Below, piece by piece: positions 16,753-24,770 of a DNA stretch of 64,000 nt. Made by a program: the position numbers and the translations under genes. How positions within the stretch are numbered: the stretch's first letter is position 1; every line of letters begins with the position of its first letter. Origin of the DNA: an uncultured Bacilli bacterium. GTDB lineage: Bacteria; Bacillota_I; Bacilli_A; RF39; UBA660. The stretch covers positions 24,135 through 88,134 of the forward strand of contig CAKOYV010000006.1 of NCBI GenBank assembly GCA_934131005.1, read 5' to 3'. The notes under the pieces are model-generated. The model was not told the origin of the DNA. It saw nothing but the letters and a program-made list of their open reading frames with translations, and searched no databases.

Positions 16753-17701
16753 TTAATGTTTCAATGTTTTGCTATTTTGGCAATAATCTTTTTTATAAAA
16801 TTGGGTAAGAAAATAATTTTTATCTAATTTTTTATCAAAAACAAAATCACATAATAGTTCTGGTGTTAATAGATTTTTGACTTTTTCTCTACAATTATTA
16901 TAATAATAGTATAGTTTGTCAACAAAATCCCAATCTTTGCTATCATCTAGACAACATAGCATTAATTTTGTATAAAAATTGGTATAGTTTTGCAATATCG
17001 CTTGATAATGTCCCTGCACCAACTCTAAATTCAATTGTTTTATATTGTTCAAGATTAGGCTCAAACCTACTATATATTTGTTTTAAATAGTTTAAATCTA
17101 GTCTACGAAGACTTATGGCGGTATATTTTCTTGAAGCGTATACTTTAATAAAAGTATCAAAAGATTTTAGTTGTTTATCATTTTTGTAGAAATTTTCTAT
17201 TAATGAATAAAGATCATATGAAGATTTGGCATAATAATCAAAATTAGCTCTTTTAGTTGTGAATTCTCCATAACCAAACTTGACTATTATATCTTCAAAA
17301 ATAGTCCATAATTTTATTAATCTAGAATAATATTTTAAGTTATCTTCAAAAATATCGGCTCCTACGTGTACGTGAGCTCCACAGTGATTATTTATATAAC
17401 CATTATTTTGTTTTATCTTTTGACAAGTGTATTCTATGTTATGCCAATCTTTTGATTCATCTGTTAGAACACTACTGATAGCTTCTCCATTATAATCAGG
17501 AGATTTAGTTGAATTTTTGGTCATTAATGACGTTTCTATTTCTACTTTCCAAGGTTTTAAAATTTTGCTATCAACATAAGCTTGGTGCAAATCCTTGGCT
17601 ACTTTTTCTCTTTTGGCACCAACAAATTCTATTTCTACACCATATTTTATATTAGGTAAGGTGTAGATTCTTTCTCGTAATTTTAGATTATCCGACCACA
17701 T
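16753..17701 (-). pseudogene. Amidoligase (PF12224 family), split by a +1 frameshift
   Basis: The first frame (17701-16943) gives 252 residues with the amidoligase signatures YGVEIEF (20-26), CGAHVHVGA (near 105) and TIEFRVGAGTL (near 225), then stops soon after KINAMLSR. The overlapping +1 frame (17064-16753) continues as LCCLDDSKDWDFVDKLYYYY and supplies about 65 more residues. The switch probably lies between 17000 and 16943, where an AATTTTTATAC run occurs. These ATP-dependent ligases make amide or gamma-glutamyl bonds and are found beside glutamine-amidotransferase-like genes, as here. It may be a pseudogene, a sequencing indel or a naturally shorter protein. Confidence 0.7.
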
Positions 17702-17734
17702 AATACTTATACTCCCCTACTGCTTTTTTATTAG

Positions 17735-17760
17735 AAAAAGAATATTTTTTAATATTCCTT
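17735..17760 (-). terminator. Hairpin after the 63-aa peptide gene
   Basis: GAATATT and AATATTC (17740-17746 and 17751-17757) pair around a 4-base loop, followed on the minus strand by five T residues. It could reduce transcription into the amidoligase gene. Confidence 0.5.
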
Positions 17761-17769
17761 CCTTTTCGC

Positions 17770-17961
17770 CTACAAATGACGTTTCTTTTGTTTTATTATT
17801 AAATTTTCTGGTGATTGTGGTTGCTTATTTTCAGAGTTGACAGTTAGATTGTTATCGCGACAAAATTTAGCAAAATCGCTAGTTAATTGGGCATCATCTA
17901 TATCTTTAACCATTTCCGTTAAATTTTGGATATTAGAATTAATTATTGTTTTTTTATTCAT
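17770..17961 (-). CDS. 63-residue peptide in the amidoligase locus
   Basis: The start is set at the ATG at 17961 by AAGGTGATAAT directly upstream. It overlaps the end of the preceding gene by 8 bases, so it is translationally coupled. The product begins MNKKTIINSNIQNLTEMVKD, is hydrophilic, has one Cys (near residue 34), and ends in a Lys/Arg/His-rich tail (KQKKRHL). There is no signal or membrane segment and no recognised family. It lies between the broken 379-codon gene and the amidoligase, so it could be a substrate or partner of the ligase. That is inference from position only. Confidence 0.55.
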   Translation of the reverse strand: MNKKTIINSNIQNLTEMVKDIDDAQLTSDFAKFCRDNNLTVNSENKQPQSPENLIIKQKKRHL

Positions 17962-19093
17962 TATTATCACCTTTTTTAGTATTTTTCTTATCATCAAAAA
18001 ATAAAATTTTGGCTTTTCTTTTAGTCTCAGGAATAGATATTTTTTCCTTTTTCTCTAGTATAGCTTTATTCTTTGAAAAATATTTTTTAGCTAAAGTAAT
18101 TATCTCTTTCAAACATTTATAATCATTTATATTTGTAGAAAAATCCAAATAGTCTACATCAAGATTATATTCATCTAAATTGTATTTATCTAATTTTTGA
18201 TTCAAATTTAAATTTAGAGTATCCAAATATGCTAAGTATTCTGCTAAATAATAATTTGAATCATATTTTTCAATTAATTCGTCAACTTTTTCTTAAAATT
18301 CCAAATATTTGTCCTCTTCAGTTACACGTTCATAATTGTCCCAATTTCTTATTATTCTTTCTACTTCTTTTAAAACATCTGTTAATAAATAATTATGTAC
18401 TGCTGCATATTGTGCTAAACTCTGATCTTTTCTTTCGATATACCTTATAATAAAATTAGTTATTCCTCCTTTTATTAAAGATTGCGGCTTTTTATAAAAA
18501 TCATGAAGATATTTTTATAGTTTTTTTAGGTTACCTGTTTTAAAGAAGATATCATTTATATAATTTTCTGCCATATAATCTAGAATAATTGTGTTGTTAT
18601 AACCTTCGTAATATTGACATAAAATAAATCCTAGACCGTAATCTGAATTACCATTTTCACGTTCTTCTTGCATTAACTTACATTCTATTACACCTTTTTC
18701 TTCAATAAGAAGAGCTATTGCATGGAAATTATATTGATATTTAGCAGATAATAACATTTGGTTATCTTCATCATTAGTTACTTGTTTTAATATATTTCTC
18801 ATAACTATATTAAGAGTCCAATATTCACTTGAGTGTTTGTCTAAATGTTCTAAGCAATAATTAGCTACTTTTATAATAAACTCTTTATCATCTTGAAAAA
18901 GTTCTACTACTTCTTGAGTAAAATAGGAATCTTTTTTTAGATTATCAGAACATAGATTATAAATTTGTTTATCTCTTGTTTTTCTCATTACTTCTAACAT
19001 AAAGTCTTGATCTGATTCTAATTTATCAATATTTTCTACTTCTTCTCCGTTTATATAATTTTTTATTGTTGTTCGATTATATTTTTTCATCAT
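17954..19093 (-). pseudogene. Unrecognised gene interrupted by two in-frame TAA stops
   Basis: One reading frame runs from the ATG at 19093 (GGGGGAA upstream) to 17954 with TAA only at 18517-18515 and 18295-18293. The three segments are about 192, 73 and 112 codons. The middle segment reads protein-like (YLHDFYKKPQSLIKGG, then RIIRNWDNYERVTEED, ending KYLEF), and 73 open codons at this base composition are unlikely by chance. Undoing the stops would give about 379 residues, mostly helical, ending in a Lys-rich tail. An AGGAGG inside (18465-18470) has no usable start after it. No family is recognised. A decayed gene is the simplest reading. Confidence 0.65.
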
Positions 19094-19161
19094 ATTCCCC
19101 CACTTCGTTTACTGATTATACCACATATTTAGTTTTTTTGTCAACGTACAATTAATTATAT

Positions 19162-20250
19162 TTATTCATAGTTATATTTGCTTACATTTAAGAGAATACT
19201 CATTGAAAGCATTGTTATTAGAAGGCTAGATCCTCCATATGATAAGAAAGGCAATGTCACACCTGTTACAGGGATTAAGCCTACTACTACCATAAGATTT
19301 AATAGAGTTTGGAAGGATAATTGGAAGCTAATGCCGAAAGCTAAATATTTACCAAAATGATTTTCACAATGTTTACTAATTCTAAAACCTCGGTATATTA
19401 TTATTACAAATAAGGTTGCTATTATTAAAATTCCCATAAAGCCAAATTCTTCGCTGATTATTGAGAAAATAAAATCAGTTTGTGGTTCTGGTAGGTAGAA
19501 ATGTTTTTGGATACTATTGCCAAAACCTAAGCCTAATAATCCTCCTGGTCCTATGGCGTAGAGACTTTGAATTATTTGGAAACCACTTCCTAGAGGGTCA
19601 GTCCAAGGGTTGATAAAAGAAATGATTCTCTCCATTCTATATGGTGCTATTAAGATTAAAACAACAATACCAACAAGACCTAGCATGCCTAATTTAATAA
19701 AGAAACTCATATCAACACCGCTTACAAATAAAAGGCCTATTATAGAAATTACTATTATTACGCCTGTTCCAAAATCTGGTTGAAGCATAATTAGACCGAA
19801 AACTAGCATTAGGACTATTAAGATTGGTAGAACACCTGTTTTGATGTTTTTTAATATTTTTTCGTTAAAGGCTAGATATTTTGAAGTGAAAATTATTAGT
19901 CCTAATTTGGCAAATTCACTTGGTTGAATGCCTAGGCTTCCTATTCCAAACCAACTTCTAGAACCATTTCTAACACTACCTATTCCGGGAATTAAGACTA
20001 ATATTAATAATAAAAAGCAAATGCCAAAGATAAGGTTTGCTTTTTCTAAATACTTTGTATAGGGTACTTTAAGAGTTACGTACATTATTATATAACTTGC
20101 TAAGAGAAATATAGCTTGCGTTGTTACAAATTTATAGGGATTGTTAAATTTATATTCAGCCCAGACGTATGAGGATGAATAAATCATGAGAAGGCCAAAA
20201 ATAGAAATAATTAAGATTGCTGTAAAGAGAATTAAATCAATTTTTTTCAT
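19162..20250 (-). CDS. spoVE: SEDS-family glycan polymerase, SpoVE/FtsW type
   Basis: This 362-residue membrane protein has about ten helices and the SEDS signatures GSRSWFGIGSLGIQPSEFAK (near 107-126) and PVTGVTLPFLSYGGSSL (near 328-344). SEDS proteins polymerise lipid II into glycan strands with a class B PBP partner. The length is that of SpoVE (about 366) and shorter than FtsW. It lies next to mraY and a single-PASTA class B PBP, as spoVE and spoVD do in the Bacillus mra cluster. FtsW for division is the main alternative. GGTGGTG precedes the ATG. Confidence 0.82.
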   Translation of the reverse strand: MKKIDLILFTAILIISIFGLLMIYSSSYVWAEYKFNNPYKFVTTQAIFLLASYIIMYVTLKVPYTKYLEKANLIFGICFLLLILVLIPGIGSVRNGSRSWFGIGSLGIQPSEFAKLGLIIFTSKYLAFNEKILKNIKTGVLPILIVLMLVFGLIMLQPDFGTGVIIVISIIGLLFVSGVDMSFFIKLGMLGLVGIVVLILIAPYRMERIISFINPWTDPLGSGFQIIQSLYAIGPGGLLGLGFGNSIQKHFYLPEPQTDFIFSIISEEFGFMGILIIATLFVIIIYRGFRISKHCENHFGKYLAFGISFQLSFQTLLNLMVVVGLIPVTGVTLPFLSYGGSSLLITMLSMSILLNVSKYNYE

Positions 20251-20312
20251 ATAACACCACCAATTTGTTCTCTCTAAATCATATTTTTTTTAAGAATATT
20301 TATTACTAATTA

Positions 20313-20344
20313 CAAAAAAATAGATACTCTAAGAATATCTATTT
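20313..20344 (-). terminator. Terminator after mraY
   Basis: AAATAGATA (20318-20326) pairs with TATCTATTT (20336-20344), followed on the minus strand by more T residues. It lies between mraY and the SEDS gene. Confidence 0.65.
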
Positions 20345-21335
20345 ATAACCATACGCCATATATAAGTGCTAATAGGCAAAAAATAAATCCTGCTATCCAA
20401 AATAGTTTAACAATATCTCCCTCACTCCAACCTAATCTTTCAAAGTGATGATGAATTGGACTCATGAGGAAGACTTTTTTCTTGAAGACAACTACAGAGA
20501 ATATTTGAATTATTACTGATAGTGTTTCAATTACAAAGACGCCTCCAATTACTGCTAGGGAAAATTCATGAGATGTTAAGATGGCTATAGTTGCTAAGGT
20601 TGCACCTAATGAGAGGCTACCTGTATCTCCCATGAATACTTTAGCGGGATGGCTATTAAAGACTAGGAATCCCATTATACATCCTACTAAAATGAAACAA
20701 AAGATACCTATATCTTGATAGTCACTTATCCAATGACTTCCCCATGCTATTAAGCCATAAGCTAGAAAGGCTACTGCTGATAGTCCACCAGCGAGTCCAT
20801 CTAAGCCGTCTGTTAGGTTAACAGCGTTAGAGGTTCCTACTAATAAGAAGAGGATAAATAAGCCGTAAAACCAGCTTAAATTCCATTCAAAATTAAATAA
20901 TGTTATTCTAAGAACAGAGTCTCCGTCCCCAAAATGTCTAAATAAAACATAGAATATTAAAGCAACAATAAACTGTAAAAATAATTTTTGTGATTGTGTA
21001 AGTCCTTTATTAGTATTATTTTTAAGACTTATATAATCATCTAGAAATCCTATCATTCCATAACTAATCATTACAAATAAGATTATAAATAAATTAACAG
21101 AATAATTCATCTTACCTGTAAATAGTAATAAAATGACTGTTATAAGACATGGAATAATGAAAATAAATCCTCCCATAGTAGGAGTTCCTGCTTTATTTTT
21201 ATGAGCATCTACATATATATTTATTCTTTGTCCTGCTTTTATTTTTTTTAATAATGGAATAAGAATTACTCCAGATATTGTTGAAATAATAAAACCTATC
21301 ATTAATGCGAATAATGATTTAGTTAATGTCAGCAT
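20343..21335 (-). CDS. mraY: Phospho-MurNAc-pentapeptide transferase MraY
   Basis: This 330-residue polytopic membrane enzyme makes lipid I from UDP-MurNAc-pentapeptide and undecaprenyl phosphate. It has the expected motifs: KAGTPTMGG (near 47-55), DDYISLKNNTNKGLTQSQK (near 98-116), NAVNLTDGLDGLAGG (near 170-184) and SPIHHHFERLGWSE (near 292-305). AAGGGAAGTGAAG precedes the ATG. It stands between the SEDS gene, on the same strand, and the divergent PBP gene. Confidence 0.97.
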   Translation of the reverse strand: MLTLTKSLFALMIGFIISTISGVILIPLLKKIKAGQRINIYVDAHKNKAGTPTMGGFIFIIPCLITVILLLFTGKMNYSVNLFIILFVMISYGMIGFLDDYISLKNNTNKGLTQSQKLFLQFIVALIFYVLFRHFGDGDSVLRITLFNFEWNLSWFYGLFILFLLVGTSNAVNLTDGLDGLAGGLSAVAFLAYGLIAWGSHWISDYQDIGIFCFILVGCIMGFLVFNSHPAKVFMGDTGSLSLGATLATIAILTSHEFSLAVIGGVFVIETLSVIIQIFSVVVFKKKVFLMSPIHHHFERLGWSEGDIVKLFWIAGFIFCLLALIYGVWL

Positions 21336-21511
21336 ATCTTCACTTCCCTTACTACTAGAATTATATCATAATTATTGGAAATAATTCTAATTATAGTGAT
21401 AACTTTACATTTTTTTTGTAAAAATCTTGTCGTAAGTAATATAATTTAATTATTATTAGTCTTTAGTGGTAAAAGAGTTTTTTTATAATAAAGTATATTA
21501 AGGGTGATAGA

Positions 21512-22426
21512 ATGTTTTCTACTTATATACATAAAAGAATTAATATAGTTATGTTATTGGTTATTAGTTGTTTTATTTTAATTATTGGGAAAGTTTTTTA
21601 TATTCAAGTTATTGATTATGATAAATTAAATAGTTTAGCAAATGGGCTTTGGAGTAGAAATTTGCCGATTGAGGCTGACCGTGGAAAAATATTTACTAGT
21701 GATAAGACTGTTATTGCAGATAATTTAACTACTGTTAGTCTAGTTTTTATTCCTAATCAAATTGATAGTAGAAAAAAGCGAGAAATTGCTTTAGAAATAT
21801 CTAAAATACTTAATTGTAAATTTGAAGCTATTTGGGAACATATTAATAAGAAATCATCTATTGAGAGAGTGCATCCTGAAGGAAGAAGATTGAATTATAA
21901 AGAAGCTGATGCTATTGAGAAACTTGGGTATGAAGGTGTTTATTTAGTCAAGGAATCAAAAAGAATTTATCCTCATGATTTATTACTTTGTCATGTTTTG
22001 GGATATGTTGGTATTGATAATCAAGGGCTTTCTGGCTTAGAAGTTAAGTATGATAAGTATTTAACTGGAGCTGCTGGTTCTATTCAATATTATAGTGATG
22101 CTAAGGGAAATAAATTAAAGAGAACGGAAGCTTATGTTCAACCAACAGATGGAATGAATATAGAGCTTACTGTTAATTATGATATTCAAACGGCTATGGA
22201 ACGAGAATTAGATAATGCTATGGAAAGATATAAGGCTGATGGAGCTTGGGCGATTGCTATGAGGCCTAATAGTGGTGAGATATTAGCAATGGCATCAAGA
22301 CCAGGATTTGATCCTAATAATTATAAAAATTATAGTGTTTATGAAATAAACAGAAATTTAGCTATTTGGGCAAGTTACGAACCTGGTAGTACATTTAATG
22401 TTGTTACCTCCGAAAAAGATATTTAA
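21512..22426 (+). CDS. spoVD: 5' part of an interrupted class B PBP (SpoVD type)
   Basis: The native part is codons 1-295 (21512-22396). There is a membrane anchor at about residues 13-31, a PBP dimerisation domain (RGKIFTSDKTVIADN near 54-68, then GVYLVKESKRIYPHDLLLCH) and the start of the transpeptidase domain, which breaks off after EPGSTF. The element then adds nine foreign codons (NVVTSEKDI) and a stop. The catalytic motif reads STFN instead of STFK, so this piece cannot be an active transpeptidase. Removing 22397-24760 joins it in frame to 24761-25792, giving a 638-residue protein, close to SpoVD of Bacillus (about 646). FtsI is the alternative identity. AAGGGTGATAG precedes the ATG. 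Confidence 0.9.
   Translation: MFSTYIHKRINIVMLLVISCFILIIGKVFYIQVIDYDKLNSLANGLWSRNLPIEADRGKIFTSDKTVIADNLTTVSLVFIPNQIDSRKKREIALEISKILNCKFEAIWEHINKKSSIERVHPEGRRLNYKEADAIEKLGYEGVYLVKESKRIYPHDLLLCHVLGYVGIDNQGLSGLEVKYDKYLTGAAGSIQYYSDAKGNKLKRTEAYVQPTDGMNIELTVNYDIQTAMERELDNAMERYKADGAWAIAMRPNSGEILAMASRPGFDPNNYKNYSVYEINRNLAIWASYEPGSTFNVVTSEKDI
22391..22418 (+). other. attL: PBP gene / element junction
   Basis: Host sequence ACATTT, the presumed AA crossover core at 22397-22398, and element sequence TGTTGTTACCTCCGAAAAAG (22399-22418). The element half-site matches the reverse complement of the attR half-site at 17 of 20 positions. Confidence 0.8.
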
Positions 22427-22481
22427 TCTTATCATAGATTTTTATTAATATTTTTGTTACAATTAATTTGGAGATGATTGT

Positions 22482-22868
22482 ATGAATGATTTTAATAAAT
22501 ATCGTGGTACTTTTTTACAAGAAAATGGTGAATTTGTTAACTATCCATTAAAGATGGGAGTTATGCATAGAGAAATTATTGAAGATTATTGTAAAAATAG
22601 AAAGTTGCCACAAATTAGTGAGCAAGCTGTTTTAGATAATGGTGATATTTATTTTAGAAATGCCAATAAGGGATTATTTATTATTTATATGCCCCCTACT
22701 TTGACAGATGAACAACTATATCAATTAGAAATTAACTCTGATATCATTGATAAATTTCAATATTTAGGTGTTATTAAAGGATTAGAAAAATACGAATTTA
22801 CAACTGATATTTGGAATAATTTTTCTAAATCTGTTATTCAGTCTTATTATAGTGGCAAGAAAAGATAA
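22482..22868 (+). CDS. Element protein of unknown function (128 aa)
   Basis: First gene of the element, with GGAGATGATTGT before the ATG. The product begins MNDFNKYRGTFLQENGEFVN, is soluble and mixed alpha/beta in look, with an acidic middle (PPTLTDEQLYQLEINSDI). No family is recognised. Its stop overlaps the longest form of the next ORF. Being co-transcribed with the recombinase, it could be a directionality factor or a regulator of excision. That is inference. Confidence 0.6.
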   Translation: MNDFNKYRGTFLQENGEFVNYPLKMGVMHREIIEDYCKNRKLPQISEQAVLDNGDIYFRNANKGLFIIYMPPTLTDEQLYQLEINSDIIDKFQYLGVIKGLEKYEFTTDIWNNFSKSVIQSYYSGKKR

Positions 22869-22926
22869 TTTTAATAGGTCTTATTCTAATAAATTAACAT
22901 ATACTTCCAGTGATGGAGGTGTTTTT

Positions 22927-23079
22927 TTGTTGAATAATTTTTTTAAATTAAATTATGAATTAGCTGTTAATGAAGTGTTATTTAATGATAACCTGATTAG
23001 CATAGAACAATATAAGCAAACAAGAGATATGATTAGGAAAAAATTAGCAAGTTCTAATGGTGGATATGAGTTTTTATAA
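22927..23079 (+). CDS. Small SHOCT-like protein of the element
   Basis: The start is set at TTG 22927 (or 22930) by GGAGGTG at 22915-22921. A longer form from GTG 22852 is possible but has no ribosome site. The product is about 50 residues. The core NYELAVNEVLFNDNLISIEQ followed by YKQTRDMIRKKL resembles the short two-helix SHOCT domain (a helix, a Gly/Asn-Leu-Ile-Ser/Thr turn, a Glu-rich helix). Such small proteins often lie beside recombinase genes in Firmicute elements. Its end overlaps the recombinase start by 23 bases, so the two are coupled. It is a candidate recombination directionality factor. Confidence 0.6.
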   Translation: MLNNFFKLNYELAVNEVLFNDNLISIEQYKQTRDMIRKKLASSNGGYEFL

Positions 23080-24715
23080 GATTAGAGATAGCCTACTAAA
23101 AGGAGATACGCTTGCATCAATACCTCTTAGAGCTACTTTTTATGCTAGAGTATCAACTGAACGTGATGAACAAATTAATTCTTTAGAAAATCAAGTTTCT
23201 TTTTTTAGAGAATTTATTAAAAAAAATAGAGCTTGGGTTTATGTTGATGGATATGTTGATTTAGGTAAAAGTGGAAGTTCTACTGCTAAAAGGACTAATT
23301 TTTTGAGAATGATTGAAGATGCTAAAAAGGGACTTTTTGATATTATCATAACTAAAGAAGTATCAAGATTTTCAAGAAGTTTATTAGATAGTATTAAATA
23401 TACTCAAATGCTTATGAAATATAACGTTGGTGTCTATTTTCAAAGTAACGGAATTAATACTTATGATCCTAATTCAGAGTTTATTCTTAATATGATGGGA
23501 AGTGTTGCCCAAGAAGAAGTAAAAAGATTATCTGCAAGAATTAAATGGGGACATATGGAGGCTATTAAAAAGGGACATCTTCTTGGTTCTGGTAGTATTA
23601 TTGGCTATTATAAAGATGGTAAAAAATTAATAATAAATGAAGAAGAAGCTTTTATTGTTAGAAATATATTTGAACTTTATGCTAGCGATAAATATGGATT
23701 TTATGCTTTAGGGCAAAAACTTTTTGATATGGGAATTTGTAATAGTCGAGGAAATATTTTTGATAAAGATACTTTGAAGAGAATTATTCAAAATCCTAAA
23801 TATAAGGGCTTTTATCGGGGGCATACAACAGAAGTTATTGATTATAGGACAAAACTCAGAAAAAAAGTTCCTGTTAATGAGCAAATAATTTATAAAGATG
23901 CATCAATTCCTGCGATTGTTTCTGAAAAATTATGGAATAAGGCTAATAATATTTTAAAGAAAAGAAGTAATTTAATGAAGAAGGGTTATGGTAATGCTAG
24001 AATTATTCAAAATAAATATTGCTATAGTTCTAAAATTTATTGTAGTGATGATAAAATGACATTTCAAAGAATTTCTTCTACTAATAGTTATGGTAAAAAA
24101 ATTAAGTGGGCCTGTGGTAATTATACTAAATATGGTGTTAAGGCTTGTTTGGGTCCAATTATATTAGAGCAAGACTTGGATAATTTATTTAAAATAATAA
24201 TCCAAAGCTTTATAAACCCCAGGGATATTGCTCATGAATTGTATACATATTATACTCTAGTGTCGACTGGTGATGAAAAAAGTGTAAGAATTAAAAAAAT
24301 AAAAAAGAAAATTACTCTACTAAAGGTAAAGAAAGAAAAATTACTAGAAATTAAACTTAAAGATTTGCTTGATGATGATGAATTTGATAAAGAGAATCAA
24401 AAGTATAAGAAAGAAATTATGGAATTACAAAGAGAATTATTGAAAATAAAAGATGAAGATAATAATGATAATAGTAATTTAGTTAATAATATTTTTGATA
24501 GATTATTTTGTGATAGCTGTATAAGGGAAACTATTTTTAAGTTATTAGACTATATAATTGTTAAAAAAAATAATGGTAATAGACATGATTTAACACTTTG
24601 TATTTATCTTAAGGTACCAGGGAATGTTAAAAAAACATTATTAAAAGAATTTACGGCTAATTCTATTGATGATGGGCGAGTTAAGAATTATTTTATAGTA
24701 AAAGTTTGGGGATAA
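23057..24715 (+). CDS. Large serine recombinase
   Basis: This 552-residue protein has an N-terminal resolvase domain with catalytic Ser33 in FYARVSTERDEQ, plus SLENQ and later EVSRFSRSLLD. A recombinase domain follows from about 165 (GSIIGYYKDGK; FDKDTLKRIIQNPKYKGFYRG). Next come a degenerate zinc ribbon (near 335-375; the first CxxC reads CSDD) and a Lys/Glu-rich coiled coil (about 410-475). Serine recombinases of this type integrate and excise DNA between short att sites with a 2-base core. ATG 23057, GTG 23060 and ATG 23066 are possible starts. It is the last gene of the element and ends 45 bases before attR. Confidence 0.95.
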   Translation: MVDMSFYKIRDSLLKGDTLASIPLRATFYARVSTERDEQINSLENQVSFFREFIKKNRAWVYVDGYVDLGKSGSSTAKRTNFLRMIEDAKKGLFDIIITKEVSRFSRSLLDSIKYTQMLMKYNVGVYFQSNGINTYDPNSEFILNMMGSVAQEEVKRLSARIKWGHMEAIKKGHLLGSGSIIGYYKDGKKLIINEEEAFIVRNIFELYASDKYGFYALGQKLFDMGICNSRGNIFDKDTLKRIIQNPKYKGFYRGHTTEVIDYRTKLRKKVPVNEQIIYKDASIPAIVSEKLWNKANNILKKRSNLMKKGYGNARIIQNKYCYSSKIYCSDDKMTFQRISSTNSYGKKIKWACGNYTKYGVKACLGPIILEQDLDNLFKIIIQSFINPRDIAHELYTYYTLVSTGDEKSVRIKKIKKKITLLKVKKEKLLEIKLKDLLDDDEFDKENQKYKKEIMELQRELLKIKDEDNNDNSNLVNNIFDRLFCDSCIRETIFKLLDYIIVKKNNGNRHDLTLCIYLKVPGNVKKTLLKEFTANSIDDGRVKNYFIVKVWG

Positions 24716-24740
24716 CTATTTTTTTATTTAGCTTTTTCTT

Positions 24741-24770
24741 CTTTTTCGGTGGTAACATTAAAAATTATAA
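24741..24770 (+). other. attR: element / PBP gene junction
   Basis: Element half-site CTTTTTCGGTGGTAACATTA (24741-24760), the AA core at 24761-24762, then host AATTATAA. Joined to host ACATTT from attL it spells the codons Thr-Phe-Lys-Ile-Ile-Thr. Confidence 0.8.

Larger units (their letters stand above)
22397..24760 (+). mobile_element. 2364-bp serine-recombinase intervening element inside spoVD
   Basis: The element carries three same-strand genes: a 128-residue protein, a small SHOCT-like protein and a large serine recombinase. It sits between the Phe and Lys codons of the STFK active-site motif of a class B PBP. Its terminal half-sites form a 20+2+20 near-palindrome when joined across the AA core, as expected for a serine-recombinase attP. 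Excision would leave host ACATTTAAAATTATAAC and restore the reading frame exactly. It has no structural, replication or cargo genes. This architecture resembles skin-type elements that split sporulation genes and leave by recombinase action in the mother cell. Confidence 0.88.

Noticed and set aside
18460..18515. AGGAGG at 18465-18470 as the ribosome site of a separate gene
   Set aside because: No ATG, GTG or TTG follows at useful spacing in the open frame, and the same frame is continuous with the upstream and downstream segments.
24749..24760. GTG inside attR as the natural start of the 3' PBP half
   Set aside because: It lies in the element half-site, lacks a ribosome site and would add foreign residues before KIITLAS. 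The half is better explained as the downstream part of the split gene.
22397..24760. Element as a prophage or a classical transposon
   Set aside because: No phage structural or replication genes, no transposase, no target-site duplication beyond the 2-base core, and ends that fit serine-recombinase att sites.
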